10,922 nucleotides of DNA. Origin: Acidimicrobiia bacterium (GTDB lineage Bacteria; Actinomycetota; Acidimicrobiia; Spongiisociales; UBA5794). Each line of letters starts with the position of its first letter. Position 1 is the first letter of the stretch. Of the stretch, positions 1-6,187 are shown piece after piece. The notes beneath the pieces were generated by a model that had not been told where the DNA came from, ran no database searches, and saw only the letters and a list, made by a program, of their open reading frames with translations. The stretch lies in contig JABDMN010000080.1 of assembly GCA_013001485.1 (NCBI GenBank), forward strand, positions 1 to 10,922. The letters run 5' to 3'. The position numbers and the translations under genes were made by a program.

Positions 1-1
1 G

Positions 2-691
2 TCCGCAGCCGAGGCAGAAGAGATGGCCCGGGCGTGCGACGCGGCGGGAGTGAAGCTGGCCGAGGCCTTCATGTACCGCCATCACCCGACGTGGGTCGAG
101 GCCATGCGGCTGGCCGGCAATGGGTCGATAGGCGACGTCGTCGCAGTGCAGAGCTGGTTCAGCTACTTCAACGACGACGCCGGCAATATCCGCAACCGTC
201 TCGAGAACGGCGGCGGGGCGACGATGGATATCGGGTGTTACAACATCAACCTGTCCCGCATGGTGTTTGGAGCCGAGCCAATCGACATCCAGGCAAGCGT
301 GCGTCGCGACCCGGACATGGGTATCGACATCGTCAGCTCTGCGGTGCTGACGTTCCCGGGCGGAGGACAATCGACTTTCACCTGCACCATCCGGTCTGAG
401 GAGTACCAGCGGGTACACATCATCGGTACCTCCGGACGCATCGAGATCGAGATCCCTTTCAACATCCCGCCCGATCGCGAAACCCGCATCTTCCTGACCT
501 CAGGAGGGAACCCACCGGTCGACTACGAGACCGTGACGATTACCTTCCCTGTGGAGGATCAATACACGGTCCAGGCACGCCTCTTCGCCCAGGCGATTCT
601 CGATGACTCTCCGGTCGCCGTCCCCATCACAGATGCCATCGCCAACATGCGCGTGGTCGAGGCGATCCTCGCCACCAACCCGCCGGACTGA
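2..691 (+). CDS. Gfo/Idh/MocA-family oxidoreductase, C-terminal part (5' end outside window)
   Basis: The reading frame is open from base 2 to a TGA at 689-691, giving 229 visible residues. The N-terminal Rossmann domain and its nucleotide-binding motif lie before the window. The visible start (SAAEAEEM...) is the helix that follows the conserved EKP motif in this family. It leads into EAFMYRHHP, typical of the glucose-fructose oxidoreductase / D-xylose 1-dehydrogenase branch. The alpha/beta C-terminal domain follows, with [17 protein letters not shown] and a beta-sheet region ([14 protein letters not shown]). Members oxidise or reduce sugars and cyclitols with NAD(P) in the cytoplasm. Because xylA follows 52 bases downstream and a xylose importer lies opposite, a pentose or aldose dehydrogenase is a reasonable guess. 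The substrate cannot be read from the sequence. The ATG at 23 is internal, since homology continues upstream of it. Confidence 0.9.
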   Translation, partial: SAAEAEEMARACDAAGVKLAEAFMYRHHPTWVEAMRLAGNGSIGDVVAVQSWFSYFNDDAGNIRNRLENGGGATMDIGCYNINLSRMVFGAEPIDIQASVRRDPDMGIDIVSSAVLTFPGGGQSTFTCTIRSEEYQRVHIIGTSGRIEIEIPFNIPPDRETRIFLTSGGNPPVDYETVTITFPVEDQYTVQARLFAQAILDDSPVAVPITDAIANMRVVEAILATNPPD

Positions 692-731
692 GCAACGGAC
701 TGCGGTTGTAGGCTCGCGACACCACTCACCT

Positions 732-736
732 GGAGG
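732..736 (+). promoter_or_regulatory. Ribosome binding site of xylA
   Basis: GGAGG lies 7 bases before the ATG at 744 and fixes the start there. The frame is open back to 603, but that extension overlaps the upstream gene and has no family similarity. A GTG at 741 is in frame but only 4 bases from the GGAGG, so it is less likely. Confidence 0.8.
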
Positions 737-743
737 AGACGTG

Positions 744-2075
744 ATGTCCGAATTCTTCACCGATGTCAGCCCGATTCGCTTCGAGGGCCCCGACACGGAC
801 ACCGACCTCGCCTACCGGGTGTATGACCCCGATCGCATCGTCCTCGGCAAGCGCATGGAGGACCAGCTCCGCATCGCCGTGTGTTACTGGCACTCGTTCA
901 ACTGGCCGGGCAGCGATGTGTTCGGCGCAGGCACCTTCGATCGGCCCTGGCTGGACCCGGGGCGGGACCCGATCGAAGCGGCCAAGCAGAAGGCTGACGC
1001 CGCATTCGAGTTCATCTCGAAGCTGGGAGTGCCCTACTTCTGTTTCCACGACGTCGACCTCTCCCCGGCAGGCGAGACCTTCGCCGAGACCAGGGCGAAC
1101 CTCGAGCAGATGGTCGAGTACGCCGCGGGCCACATGGAGGCCACAGGCACCAAGCTTCTCTGGGGAACGGCGAACCTGTTCAGCCATCCCCGATTCGCCG
1201 CCGGCGCTTCGACGAACCCGGACCCAGAGGTGTTCGCCTACGCCGCCGGCCAGGTGAAGAACGCCATCGACGCCACGCATCGCCTCGGTGGCGAGAACTA
1301 CGTTCTGTGGGGCGGTCGAGAGGGATACGAGACGCTGCTCAACACGCGGATGGGTCAGGAATCGGATCAGTTCGCCCGGTTCCTCCACATGGTGGTGGAC
1401 TACAAGAAGTCGATCGGATTCGAGGGGACACTGCTCATCGAGCCGAAGCCACAGGAGCCGACCAAGCATCAATACGACTACGACTGCGCCACGGTGCATG
1501 GCTTCCTCGAGCGTTACGACCTCGTCGGCGAACTGTTCGTCAACATCGAGGTGAACCACGCCACGCTCTCAGGTCACAGCTTCCACCACGAGGTCGCCTA
1601 CTCCGTGGACAACGGTGTCTTTGGCAGCATCGACGCCAACCGCGGCGACCCCCAGAACGGGTGGGACACGGACCAGTTCCCCAATTCGGTCGAAGAGATG
1701 TCGCTGGCGATGTACGAGATCATGCGGGCTGGTGGCTTCACCACGGGTGGGTTCAATTTCGACACCAAGCTCCGTCGCCAGTCGATGTCGCGCGATGACT
1801 TGTTCCACGGCCACGTTGGAGGGATCGACACCCTCGCCCAGAGCCTTCTGGTCGCTGAACGGCTGATTGAGGACGGCGCGCTCGAGAGCGCCCGCCAGAA
1901 GCGGTATGCAGGCTGGTCAGAGGAGCTCGGTGCCGAGATCATGGCGGGTGCAACCGATCTGGTCGCACTGGAAAAGCAGGTCGCCGACGGAGAGATCGAC
2001 CCCGACCCCGTGTCGGGCCGTCAGGAACATCTGGAGAATCTCATCAACCGGACGCTGTGGCGGACGGTCAACTAG
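744..2075 (+). CDS. xylA: Xylose isomerase, class II
   Basis: This 443-residue protein interconverts D-xylose and D-xylulose in the cytoplasm and needs divalent metal. The length is close to the 440 residues of E. coli XylA, and the key residues sit one position later throughout. The catalytic pair is His102 and Asp105 in FCFHDVD. The metal ligands are Glu233 ([12 protein letters not shown], which also carries Lys235), Glu269, His272, Asp297 (GSIDANRGD), Asp308 and Asp310 (GWDTDQFP), and Asp340 (FNFDTK). The WGGREGYE block is also intact. All ligands are present, so the enzyme should be active. It lies between a sugar oxidoreductase and an SDR gene on the same strand and faces a xylose-type importer. 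No xylulokinase is in the window, so the next step must be encoded elsewhere. Identification is secure; some class II enzymes also accept glucose. Confidence 0.98.
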   Translation: MSEFFTDVSPIRFEGPDTDTDLAYRVYDPDRIVLGKRMEDQLRIAVCYWHSFNWPGSDVFGAGTFDRPWLDPGRDPIEAAKQKADAAFEFISKLGVPYFCFHDVDLSPAGETFAETRANLEQMVEYAAGHMEATGTKLLWGTANLFSHPRFAAGASTNPDPEVFAYAAGQVKNAIDATHRLGGENYVLWGGREGYETLLNTRMGQESDQFARFLHMVVDYKKSIGFEGTLLIEPKPQEPTKHQYDYDCATVHGFLERYDLVGELFVNIEVNHATLSGHSFHHEVAYSVDNGVFGSIDANRGDPQNGWDTDQFPNSVEEMSLAMYEIMRAGGFTTGGFNFDTKLRRQSMSRDDLFHGHVGGIDTLAQSLLVAERLIEDGALESARQKRYAGWSEELGAEIMAGATDLVALEKQVADGEIDPDPVSGRQEHLENLINRTLWRTVN

Positions 2076-2080
2076 GAAGG
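2074..2080 (+). promoter_or_regulatory. Ribosome binding site of the SDR gene, overlapping the xylA stop
   Basis: AGGAAGG starts inside the xylA TAG stop (2073-2075) and ends 6 bases before the ATG at 2087. This supports the 2087 start over an in-frame ATG at 2057 that lies inside xylA, and suggests the two genes are translated from one mRNA. Confidence 0.75.
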
Positions 2081-2086
2081 ACGAAC

Positions 2087-2809
2087 ATGTTCAGAGACTT
2101 GACCGGGGTCACGGTCGCCATCACGGGTGCAAGCGCCGGAATCGGCGCCGCATCAGCACGCGGACTCGTCGCCGAGGGAGCCAACGTGGTCCTCGGTGCA
2201 CGTCGCGTCGATCGCCTCGATGAGCTTGCCGCCGAGCTTGGCGATAAGGCCGCCATCGTGGAAATGGACGTTCGCAACCCCGAGGACTCGAAGCGTCTCG
2301 TCGATACCGCCATCGAGAAGTACGGCAAGCTCGACGGCATCGTCGTCAACGCCGGCATCGGCGCCTACGGCGGGATCATGGACCTCACCGACGACCAGCT
2401 CGCGGTGATGATGGACACGAATATCGCGGGGACGGTGTGGCCGATCCGCGCCGCCGTGCCCCACTTCCTCGAGGCTGGCGAGGGCGACATCGTTGTCGTC
2501 GCATCCGTGGCGGGTCTGCGAGGCGCTGGCGACGAGGCCGTCTACGCCGCCACCAAGTTCGCCCAGGTTGGCCTCGCCGGCGGACTCGATCGTGAGCTTC
2601 GTGAGAAGAACATCAGGGTGAGCACGCTGGCTCCAGGCGGGACCGCAACCGAGTTCGCGATGGGAGCCGGCCGCACACCGGACATGCCCGGTCTCAAGGA
2701 CATGATGAATGCCGAAGATGTCGCAGCTGCAGTGGTGACGGTGTTGCGTCAGCCGCGGTCGATGCGCACGCTGATGTGGTCGATGCGGAGCATCAAGGAA
2801 GACGACTAG
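2087..2809 (+). CDS. Short-chain dehydrogenase/reductase, classical SDR
   Basis: This is a 240-residue single-domain Rossmann oxidoreductase of typical classical SDR length. The dinucleotide motif TGASAGIG is at residues 13-20 and the structural NAG at 88-90. The catalytic set is Ser140, Tyr153 and Lys157 (YAATK), with Ser-Tyr spacing of 13 as expected. Two arginines after the second beta strand (GARR, Arg39-Arg40) favour NADP(H) over NAD(H) by the usual SDR rule. It starts 11 bases after the xylA stop, with its ribosome site overlapping that stop, so it is almost certainly co-transcribed with xylA. Context suggests a sugar, sugar-acid or polyol substrate, such as a xylose-derived keto sugar. 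SDR substrates cannot be read from sequence, so I give no symbol. No signal peptide is seen; it should be cytoplasmic. Confidence 0.93.
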   Translation: MFRDLTGVTVAITGASAGIGAASARGLVAEGANVVLGARRVDRLDELAAELGDKAAIVEMDVRNPEDSKRLVDTAIEKYGKLDGIVVNAGIGAYGGIMDLTDDQLAVMMDTNIAGTVWPIRAAVPHFLEAGEGDIVVVASVAGLRGAGDEAVYAATKFAQVGLAGGLDRELREKNIRVSTLAPGGTATEFAMGAGRTPDMPGLKDMMNAEDVAAAVVTVLRQPRSMRTLMWSMRSIKEDD

Positions 2810-2812
2810 CTC

Positions 2813-3607
2813 CTAATCAACGAGGTCGTGGAGCTCCTCTTCGGAGACCTCGCTCGGCTGCTTGCCGATGATGATCATGCCGAGAACGTCGTCCTTGGTG
2901 ACGTCGTTCTTGTTCACCGTCCCGACAAGCTTGCCCGTGAGCATGACGCTGATGCGGTCGGCAAGGTCGAACACGTCGTGGATATCGTGACTGATGAGGA
3001 AGATGCCGATGCCCTCCGCCTTGAGCTGCTGGATCAACTCGTTGACCTGGTCTGTTTCGGCAGGACCAAGGGCAGCAGTCGGCTCGTCCATGATGAGGAT
3101 CTTTGCGTTGAAGTGCACCGCCCGCGCCGTGGCCACCGTCTGACGCTGGCCACCTGACAGCGAGCTGACAGGCACCTTGAAGTTCAGGAACTTCGGGTTG
3201 AGGCGCGCCATCACCTCGCGGGCAGTCGACTCCATGGCGGAATCGTCGAGGGTCCCGAGGCGAGTCTTCAGCTCGCGGCCGAGGAACATGTTCGACGGGG
3301 CGTCGATGTTCTCGGCGAGAGCCAGTGTCTGATAGATCGTCTCGATGTTGTGGTGCTTGGCATCGCGAGGCGTCTCGATCTTCGCCAGCTCACCGTTGAT
3401 GTAGATCTCGCCGGAGTCGGCGGGGTGGGCGCCAGACAGCGTCTTGATAAGAGTGGTCTTGCCGGCACCGTTACCACCGACAAGCGCAACGACCTCGCCG
3501 GGGAACAGGTCGATGGTCACGCCGTCTACGGCATGAACGCCGCCAAACGCGACCCGGATGTCACGCATCTCGACCAGCGGAGTAGGTGCGGGCGCGTCAG
3601 CGGTCAC
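2813..3607 (-). CDS. xylG: Sugar ABC transporter ATP-binding protein, single-domain CUT2 type (XylG-like)
   Basis: This 264-residue ATPase energises the importer formed with the upstream permease and binding protein, at the inner face of the membrane. It has Walker A GGNGAGKT (44-51), Q-loop Gln93, signature LSGGQ (150-154), Walker B ILIMDE (170-175), the [10 protein letters not shown]-loop form seen in sugar ATPases, and switch His207 (ISHD). XylG, RbsA and most CUT2 ATPases are tandem proteins of about 500 residues; this one stops after a single domain. It therefore probably works as a homodimer, as the FrcA-type fructose ATPase is thought to. The frame shows no sign of truncation. The start is GTG at 3607, with AAGGAG 9 bases upstream. 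The GTGA overlaps the permease stop by 4 bases, which indicates translational coupling. The symbol rests on operon context. Confidence 0.93.
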   Translation of the reverse strand: MTADAPAPTPLVEMRDIRVAFGGVHAVDGVTIDLFPGEVVALVGGNGAGKTTLIKTLSGAHPADSGEIYINGELAKIETPRDAKHHNIETIYQTLALAENIDAPSNMFLGRELKTRLGTLDDSAMESTAREVMARLNPKFLNFKVPVSSLSGGQRQTVATARAVHFNAKILIMDEPTAALGPAETDQVNELIQQLKAEGIGIFLISHDIHDVFDLADRISVMLTGKLVGTVNKNDVTKDDVLGMIIIGKQPSEVSEEELHDLVD

Positions 3608-4920
3608 GATGCGGATCTCCTTCGATAGAACGTGTCGAGGGCGACAGCCAGCACCAGCACGACACCGACTGCGATGTCCTGCAACGGAGCATCGACGCCG
3701 ACCAACACCATGCCGGATTGCAGAGACTGCATCACGAGAGCACCCAACACCGCCCCGGGGATGGTGCCGATGCCGCCGGCAAGCGATGTACCGCCGATGA
3801 CGGCGGCTGCGATGACGTACAGCTCGGTCAACTGGCCCAGGCCGCTGACTGCCGCATCGAGCCGGGCGATCTGCACCGCGGCGGCGATGGCAACCAGGAC
3901 GCCCATCAAGGCGAACGTCTTGACCGTCGTCATCTTGGTCTTGATGCCGGCCAGCTCAGCCGCCTCGGGGTTGCCGCCGATGGCGAAAATGTATCGGCCA
4001 AAGCTGAGCCGGGTGGCGATAAAGGTCATCACCAGTGCAACCACGATCGCCAGCAGAACAGGGTTCGCAAAGCCAAGGGAGATGTTGAGACCTTCTGCAG
4101 GCCACGCAATGCCTCTCGCCTCGGCCTCCCGGATTGCGAGCCGCTCGGGTAGGAAGTAGCCGTTCAAGTAGTAGACCGCACCGAGAATCGTGCCAACTCC
4201 AATGACGCCGATGACGTAGTCGGCCCACTTCGGACGCAGCTTGAAGCCGTACCGAACGCGTCGGCGCCGGCCGTTGATCAGGAGGAAGACGATGCCGGCA
4301 CTCGCGATGATGCCGACGATCCAGCTCCATCCGCCGCCGATGGTGCCATCGAGACCACCACCACCGCCGAAGCGCCCGAAGATGTTGTCCATTGGGGCGA
4401 TCGTGCGCCCGCTCGCCATGGCCCAGGCCACACCACGCCAGACCAGCAGCCCACCCAGAGTCACGATGAACGAGGGAACCCCCACATAGGCGATGATGGC
4501 CCCCTGGAACGCACCGATCAGAGCTCCGAAGATCAACCCGGCAGCCAGTGTGATGATCCAGGTCCACGGACTGTCGAATCCGATGATGTCGGGAAGGATC
4601 TCCGCCTGGAGCAGGGCCATCCACATCCCTACGACAGCCAGCATCGAGCCAACGGAAAGGTCGATGTTGCGGGACACGATGACGAGCACCATGCCGGTGG
4701 CCATGATCGCCACCGCCGATGTCTGCACCGTCAGGTTCCAGAGGTTCCGCTGGCTGAGGAACGTGCCACCGGACCAGATCTGGAACCCGACCCAGATCAC
4801 CAGGAGAGCCGCCAGCATTCCGAGGAGACGGGTGTCGATCTCCATCGACCGGATGGCATCACCAATCGAACGCTGAGATCCAACGTCCTGGGGTGGCTGG
4901 TCCGTGGCAACGTCAGTCAT
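3604..4920 (-). CDS. xylH: Xylose-type sugar ABC transporter permease
   Basis: This 438-residue polytopic membrane protein forms the channel of the importer. Family blocks are [10 protein letters not shown] (83-92), the long hydrophobic segment with [18 protein letters not shown] (146-163), [20 protein letters not shown] (307-326) and [17 protein letters not shown] (374-390), all characteristic of the XylH/RbsC (BPD_transp_2) family. It is closer to XylH than RbsC because it has the extra central section (about 180-280) with added hydrophobic segments. That section includes a glycine-rich loop (about 185-197) and a basic stretch RRRRVR (218-223) that should face the cytoplasm. It is somewhat longer than E. 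coli XylH (393). No convincing ribosome site precedes the ATG at 4920; the bases just upstream on the minus strand are pyrimidine-rich. It lies 91 bases downstream of xylF, with a strong stem-loop between. Confidence 0.95.
   Translation of the reverse strand: MTDVATDQPPQDVGSQRSIGDAIRSMEIDTRLLGMLAALLVIWVGFQIWSGGTFLSQRNLWNLTVQTSAVAIMATGMVLVIVSRNIDLSVGSMLAVVGMWMALLQAEILPDIIGFDSPWTWIITLAAGLIFGALIGAFQGAIIAYVGVPSFIVTLGGLLVWRGVAWAMASGRTIAPMDNIFGRFGGGGGLDGTIGGGWSWIVGIIASAGIVFLLINGRRRRVRYGFKLRPKWADYVIGVIGVGTILGAVYYLNGYFLPERLAIREAEARGIAWPAEGLNISLGFANPVLLAIVVALVMTFIATRLSFGRYIFAIGGNPEAAELAGIKTKMTTVKTFALMGVLVAIAAAVQIARLDAAVSGLGQLTELYVIAAAVIGGTSLAGGIGTIPGAVLGALVMQSLQSGMVLVGVDAPLQDIAVGVVLVLAVALDTFYRRRSAS
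3617..3622 (-). promoter_or_regulatory. Ribosome binding site of the ABC ATPase gene
   Basis: On the minus strand AAGGAG lies inside the last codons of the permease gene, 9 bases before the GTG start at 3607. It supports the GTG start and the coupled 4-base GTGA overlap. Confidence 0.7.
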
Positions 4921-4943
4921 GAGCGAGAGACTAGGTAAACGAG

Positions 4944-4986
4944 ACGGGCGCCGCGCCCCCGGTTGTCCCGGAAACGCGGCGCCCGT
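4944..4986 (-). terminator. Strong GC-rich stem-loop between xylF and xylH (attenuator or mRNA-stabilising hairpin)
   Basis: A perfect 12-bp inverted repeat, ACGGGCGCCGCG (4944-4955) and CGCGGCGCCCGT (4975-4986), flanks a 19-base loop. The loop holds a smaller CCGG/CCGG pair (4959-4962 and 4968-4971). On the minus strand it begins 25 bases after the xylF stop and ends 23 bases before the xylH start. What follows (CTCGTTTACC) is a poor U tract, so it is more likely a partial terminator or a 3' end protector that keeps xylF mRNA in excess over xylH-xylG than a complete terminator. This arrangement is known for binding-protein genes in ABC operons. The function is inferred; the stem is directly visible. 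Confidence 0.7.
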
Positions 4987-5011
4987 TCTTCACTTCAGGC
5001 GTGGGTAGGCA

Positions 5012-6067
5012 TCAGCCGCAGGCTGAAACCGAGCCCGCCTCGACACCCTGACACAGGGTGTCACTGTCGATCCAGCCAGCATCGACGACCACGTTCAGAT
5101 TGCTCTGAGTGATCGGAATCGGAGCCAGAAGGATGGACGTCATCGAGTTGCCACCCGGTGAGTTGAACATCACCGTTCCGGAGACGTTGGCCAGCGACGG
5201 ATCCGCCGCAAGAGCGGCTGCTGCCTCGCCGGCAGCTCTGCCCAGCTCACGAGCGTCCTTCCACACCGACACCGACTGGGTGCCCTGCGCCACACGGTTG
5301 AGGGCGGCGCCGTCGCCGTCCTGACCGGAGACGGGGACGATCCCATCGAGACCCTGAGCCGCGAGTGCAGCAACGACACCGCCGGCCATGCCGTCGTTCG
5401 AAGCGACGACTGCGTCGACGTTGTTGTCGTTCTGGGTCAGGAACTGTTCCATGTTCGTCTGAGCAACAGCCGGATCCCAGTTGTCCGTGTAGGACTCACC
5501 GACATTGACGATTGCGCCACTGTCGATTGCCGCCTGCAGGATCTCCTGCTGACCACCGCGAAGGAAGTCGGCGTTGGCATCGGCTGCGTTGCCCTTGATG
5601 AACACGTAGTTGCCGGAAGGCACAAGCTCGAAGATCACCCGAGCCTGCATGCGGCCAACTTCGACGTTGTCGAAGGTGATGTACAGCGCACCCGGGTCCT
5701 CGATGAGACGGTCATATGCGATGACCGGCACACCTTGATCCAAAGCGCTCTGCACCGCAGGCAGGATGGCGGTGCCGTCCTGAGCCAGGATGATGAGCGC
5801 GTCAGCGCCCTGAGAGATCAGCTGCTCGACGTCGGCGAGCTGCTGCTCGGCGGACGAACCAGCATCGGTGCTGATGTAGCTGGCGCCGGCTGCCTCGAGC
5901 GCGGCAATGATTGCCGGCTCGTCGGACTTCGCCCAACGCTCTTCGTTGTAGTTGTTCCACGAAACTCCGACGACGAGTTCCTCGCCGTCACCTTCATCAT
6001 CGCCACCACACGCTGCCGCCACCAGGGCGACTACGAGCAGCACGAAAAGCCATTTGGCTTTCTTCAT
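5012..6067 (-). CDS. xylF: D-xylose-binding lipoprotein, ABC transporter substrate-binding component
   Basis: This 351-residue exported protein captures the sugar outside the membrane and delivers it to the permease. The N-terminus is a lipoprotein signal: MKKAK, a hydrophobic core, then AAAC with Cys20 as the lipidation site, followed by an acidic Gly/Asp linker typical of actinobacterial lipoproteins. The mature part is a two-lobe periplasmic-binding-protein type 1 fold and closely resembles E. coli XylF. Matching blocks are VPVIAYDRLI, YITFDNVEVGRMQA, VPSGNYVFIKG, VDAVVASNDGMAGG, VPVSGQDGDGAALNRVAQGTQ and VSVWK. The C-terminus carries two cysteines (SDTLCQ...SACG) that may form a disulfide. 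The start has GGAGG 5 bases upstream. It is the first gene of a minus-strand operon with xylH and the ATPase. Xylose specificity is inferred from family similarity and the opposing xylA. Confidence 0.95.
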   Translation of the reverse strand: MKKAKWLFVLLVVALVAAACGGDDEGDGEELVVGVSWNNYNEERWAKSDEPAIIAALEAAGASYISTDAGSSAEQQLADVEQLISQGADALIILAQDGTAILPAVQSALDQGVPVIAYDRLIEDPGALYITFDNVEVGRMQARVIFELVPSGNYVFIKGNAADANADFLRGGQQEILQAAIDSGAIVNVGESYTDNWDPAVAQTNMEQFLTQNDNNVDAVVASNDGMAGGVVAALAAQGLDGIVPVSGQDGDGAALNRVAQGTQSVSVWKDARELGRAAGEAAAALAADPSLANVSGTVMFNSPGGNSMTSILLAPIPITQSNLNVVVDAGWIDSDTLCQGVEAGSVSACG

Positions 6068-6092
6068 TTACTCCTCCATAAGGAAAGGGGGT

Positions 6093-6110
6093 CGTGCCTG
6101 ATGAGGCACG
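6093..6110 (-). promoter_or_regulatory. Small hairpin in the xylF leader
   Basis: CGTGCCT (6093-6099) and AGGCACG (6104-6110) form a perfect 7-bp stem with a 4-base loop. It lies 25 bases upstream of the xylF start on the minus strand, inside the likely 5' untranslated leader and just before the run leading to the ribosome site (GGAGGAG at 6071-6077). It could stabilise the mRNA or act as a protein-binding site; nothing identifies it as a known riboswitch. Confidence 0.4.
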
Positions 6111-6123
6111 TCAACAGGGCGCG

Positions 6124-6129
6124 ATCCTA
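6124..6129 (-). promoter_or_regulatory. Possible -10 element of the xylFHG promoter
   Basis: On the minus strand TAGGAT resembles the TANNNT -10 element common in actinobacteria. It would start the transcript about 50 bases before the xylF ATG. The -35 region 17-18 bases upstream (TGGATT/GGATTG) is a poor match, as expected if an activator is needed. The call is tentative. Confidence 0.3.
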
Positions 6130-6154
6130 CACAGCGATTCGGCCGGCAATCCAC

Positions 6155-6179
6155 GAGAGGTTGATACGATCAACGACTC
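6155..6179. promoter_or_regulatory. Imperfect 25-bp palindrome, candidate operator in the divergent promoter region
   Basis: The core is a perfect 6-3-6 palindrome, GTTGAT-ACG-ATCAAC (6160-6174). Outside it come two mismatched bases on each side and then a further matching GAG/CTC (6155-6157 and 6177-6179). It lies 9 bases before the haloperoxidase ATG and about 25 bases upstream of the candidate xylF -10 element. In size and symmetry it looks like the site of a dimeric helix-turn-helix regulator. No regulator gene is in the window and the half-site does not match an operator I can name. Confidence 0.45.
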
Positions 6180-6187
6180 GGGAGTCC

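Noticed and set aside
692..743. Possible weak hairpin (CAAC...GTTG) between the Gfo/Idh/MocA gene and xylA
   Set aside because: Pairing is short and broken, with no U run. The 52-base gap otherwise holds only the xylA ribosome site.
726..1559. Long open frame of 277 codons on the minus strand opposite xylA
   Set aside because: It lies fully antisense to a gene with every expected catalytic residue. The translation shows no family motif, and long antisense frames are common in GC-rich coding DNA.
2809..2813. Bidirectional terminator between the converging operons
   Set aside because: There are only 3 bases between stops, and no inverted repeat was found by eye in the flanking codons.
5735..6187. 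Upstream extension of the haloperoxidase frame by 151 codons
   Set aside because: The extension is antisense within xylF and across the promoter region. It would bury the signal peptide that begins at 6188.
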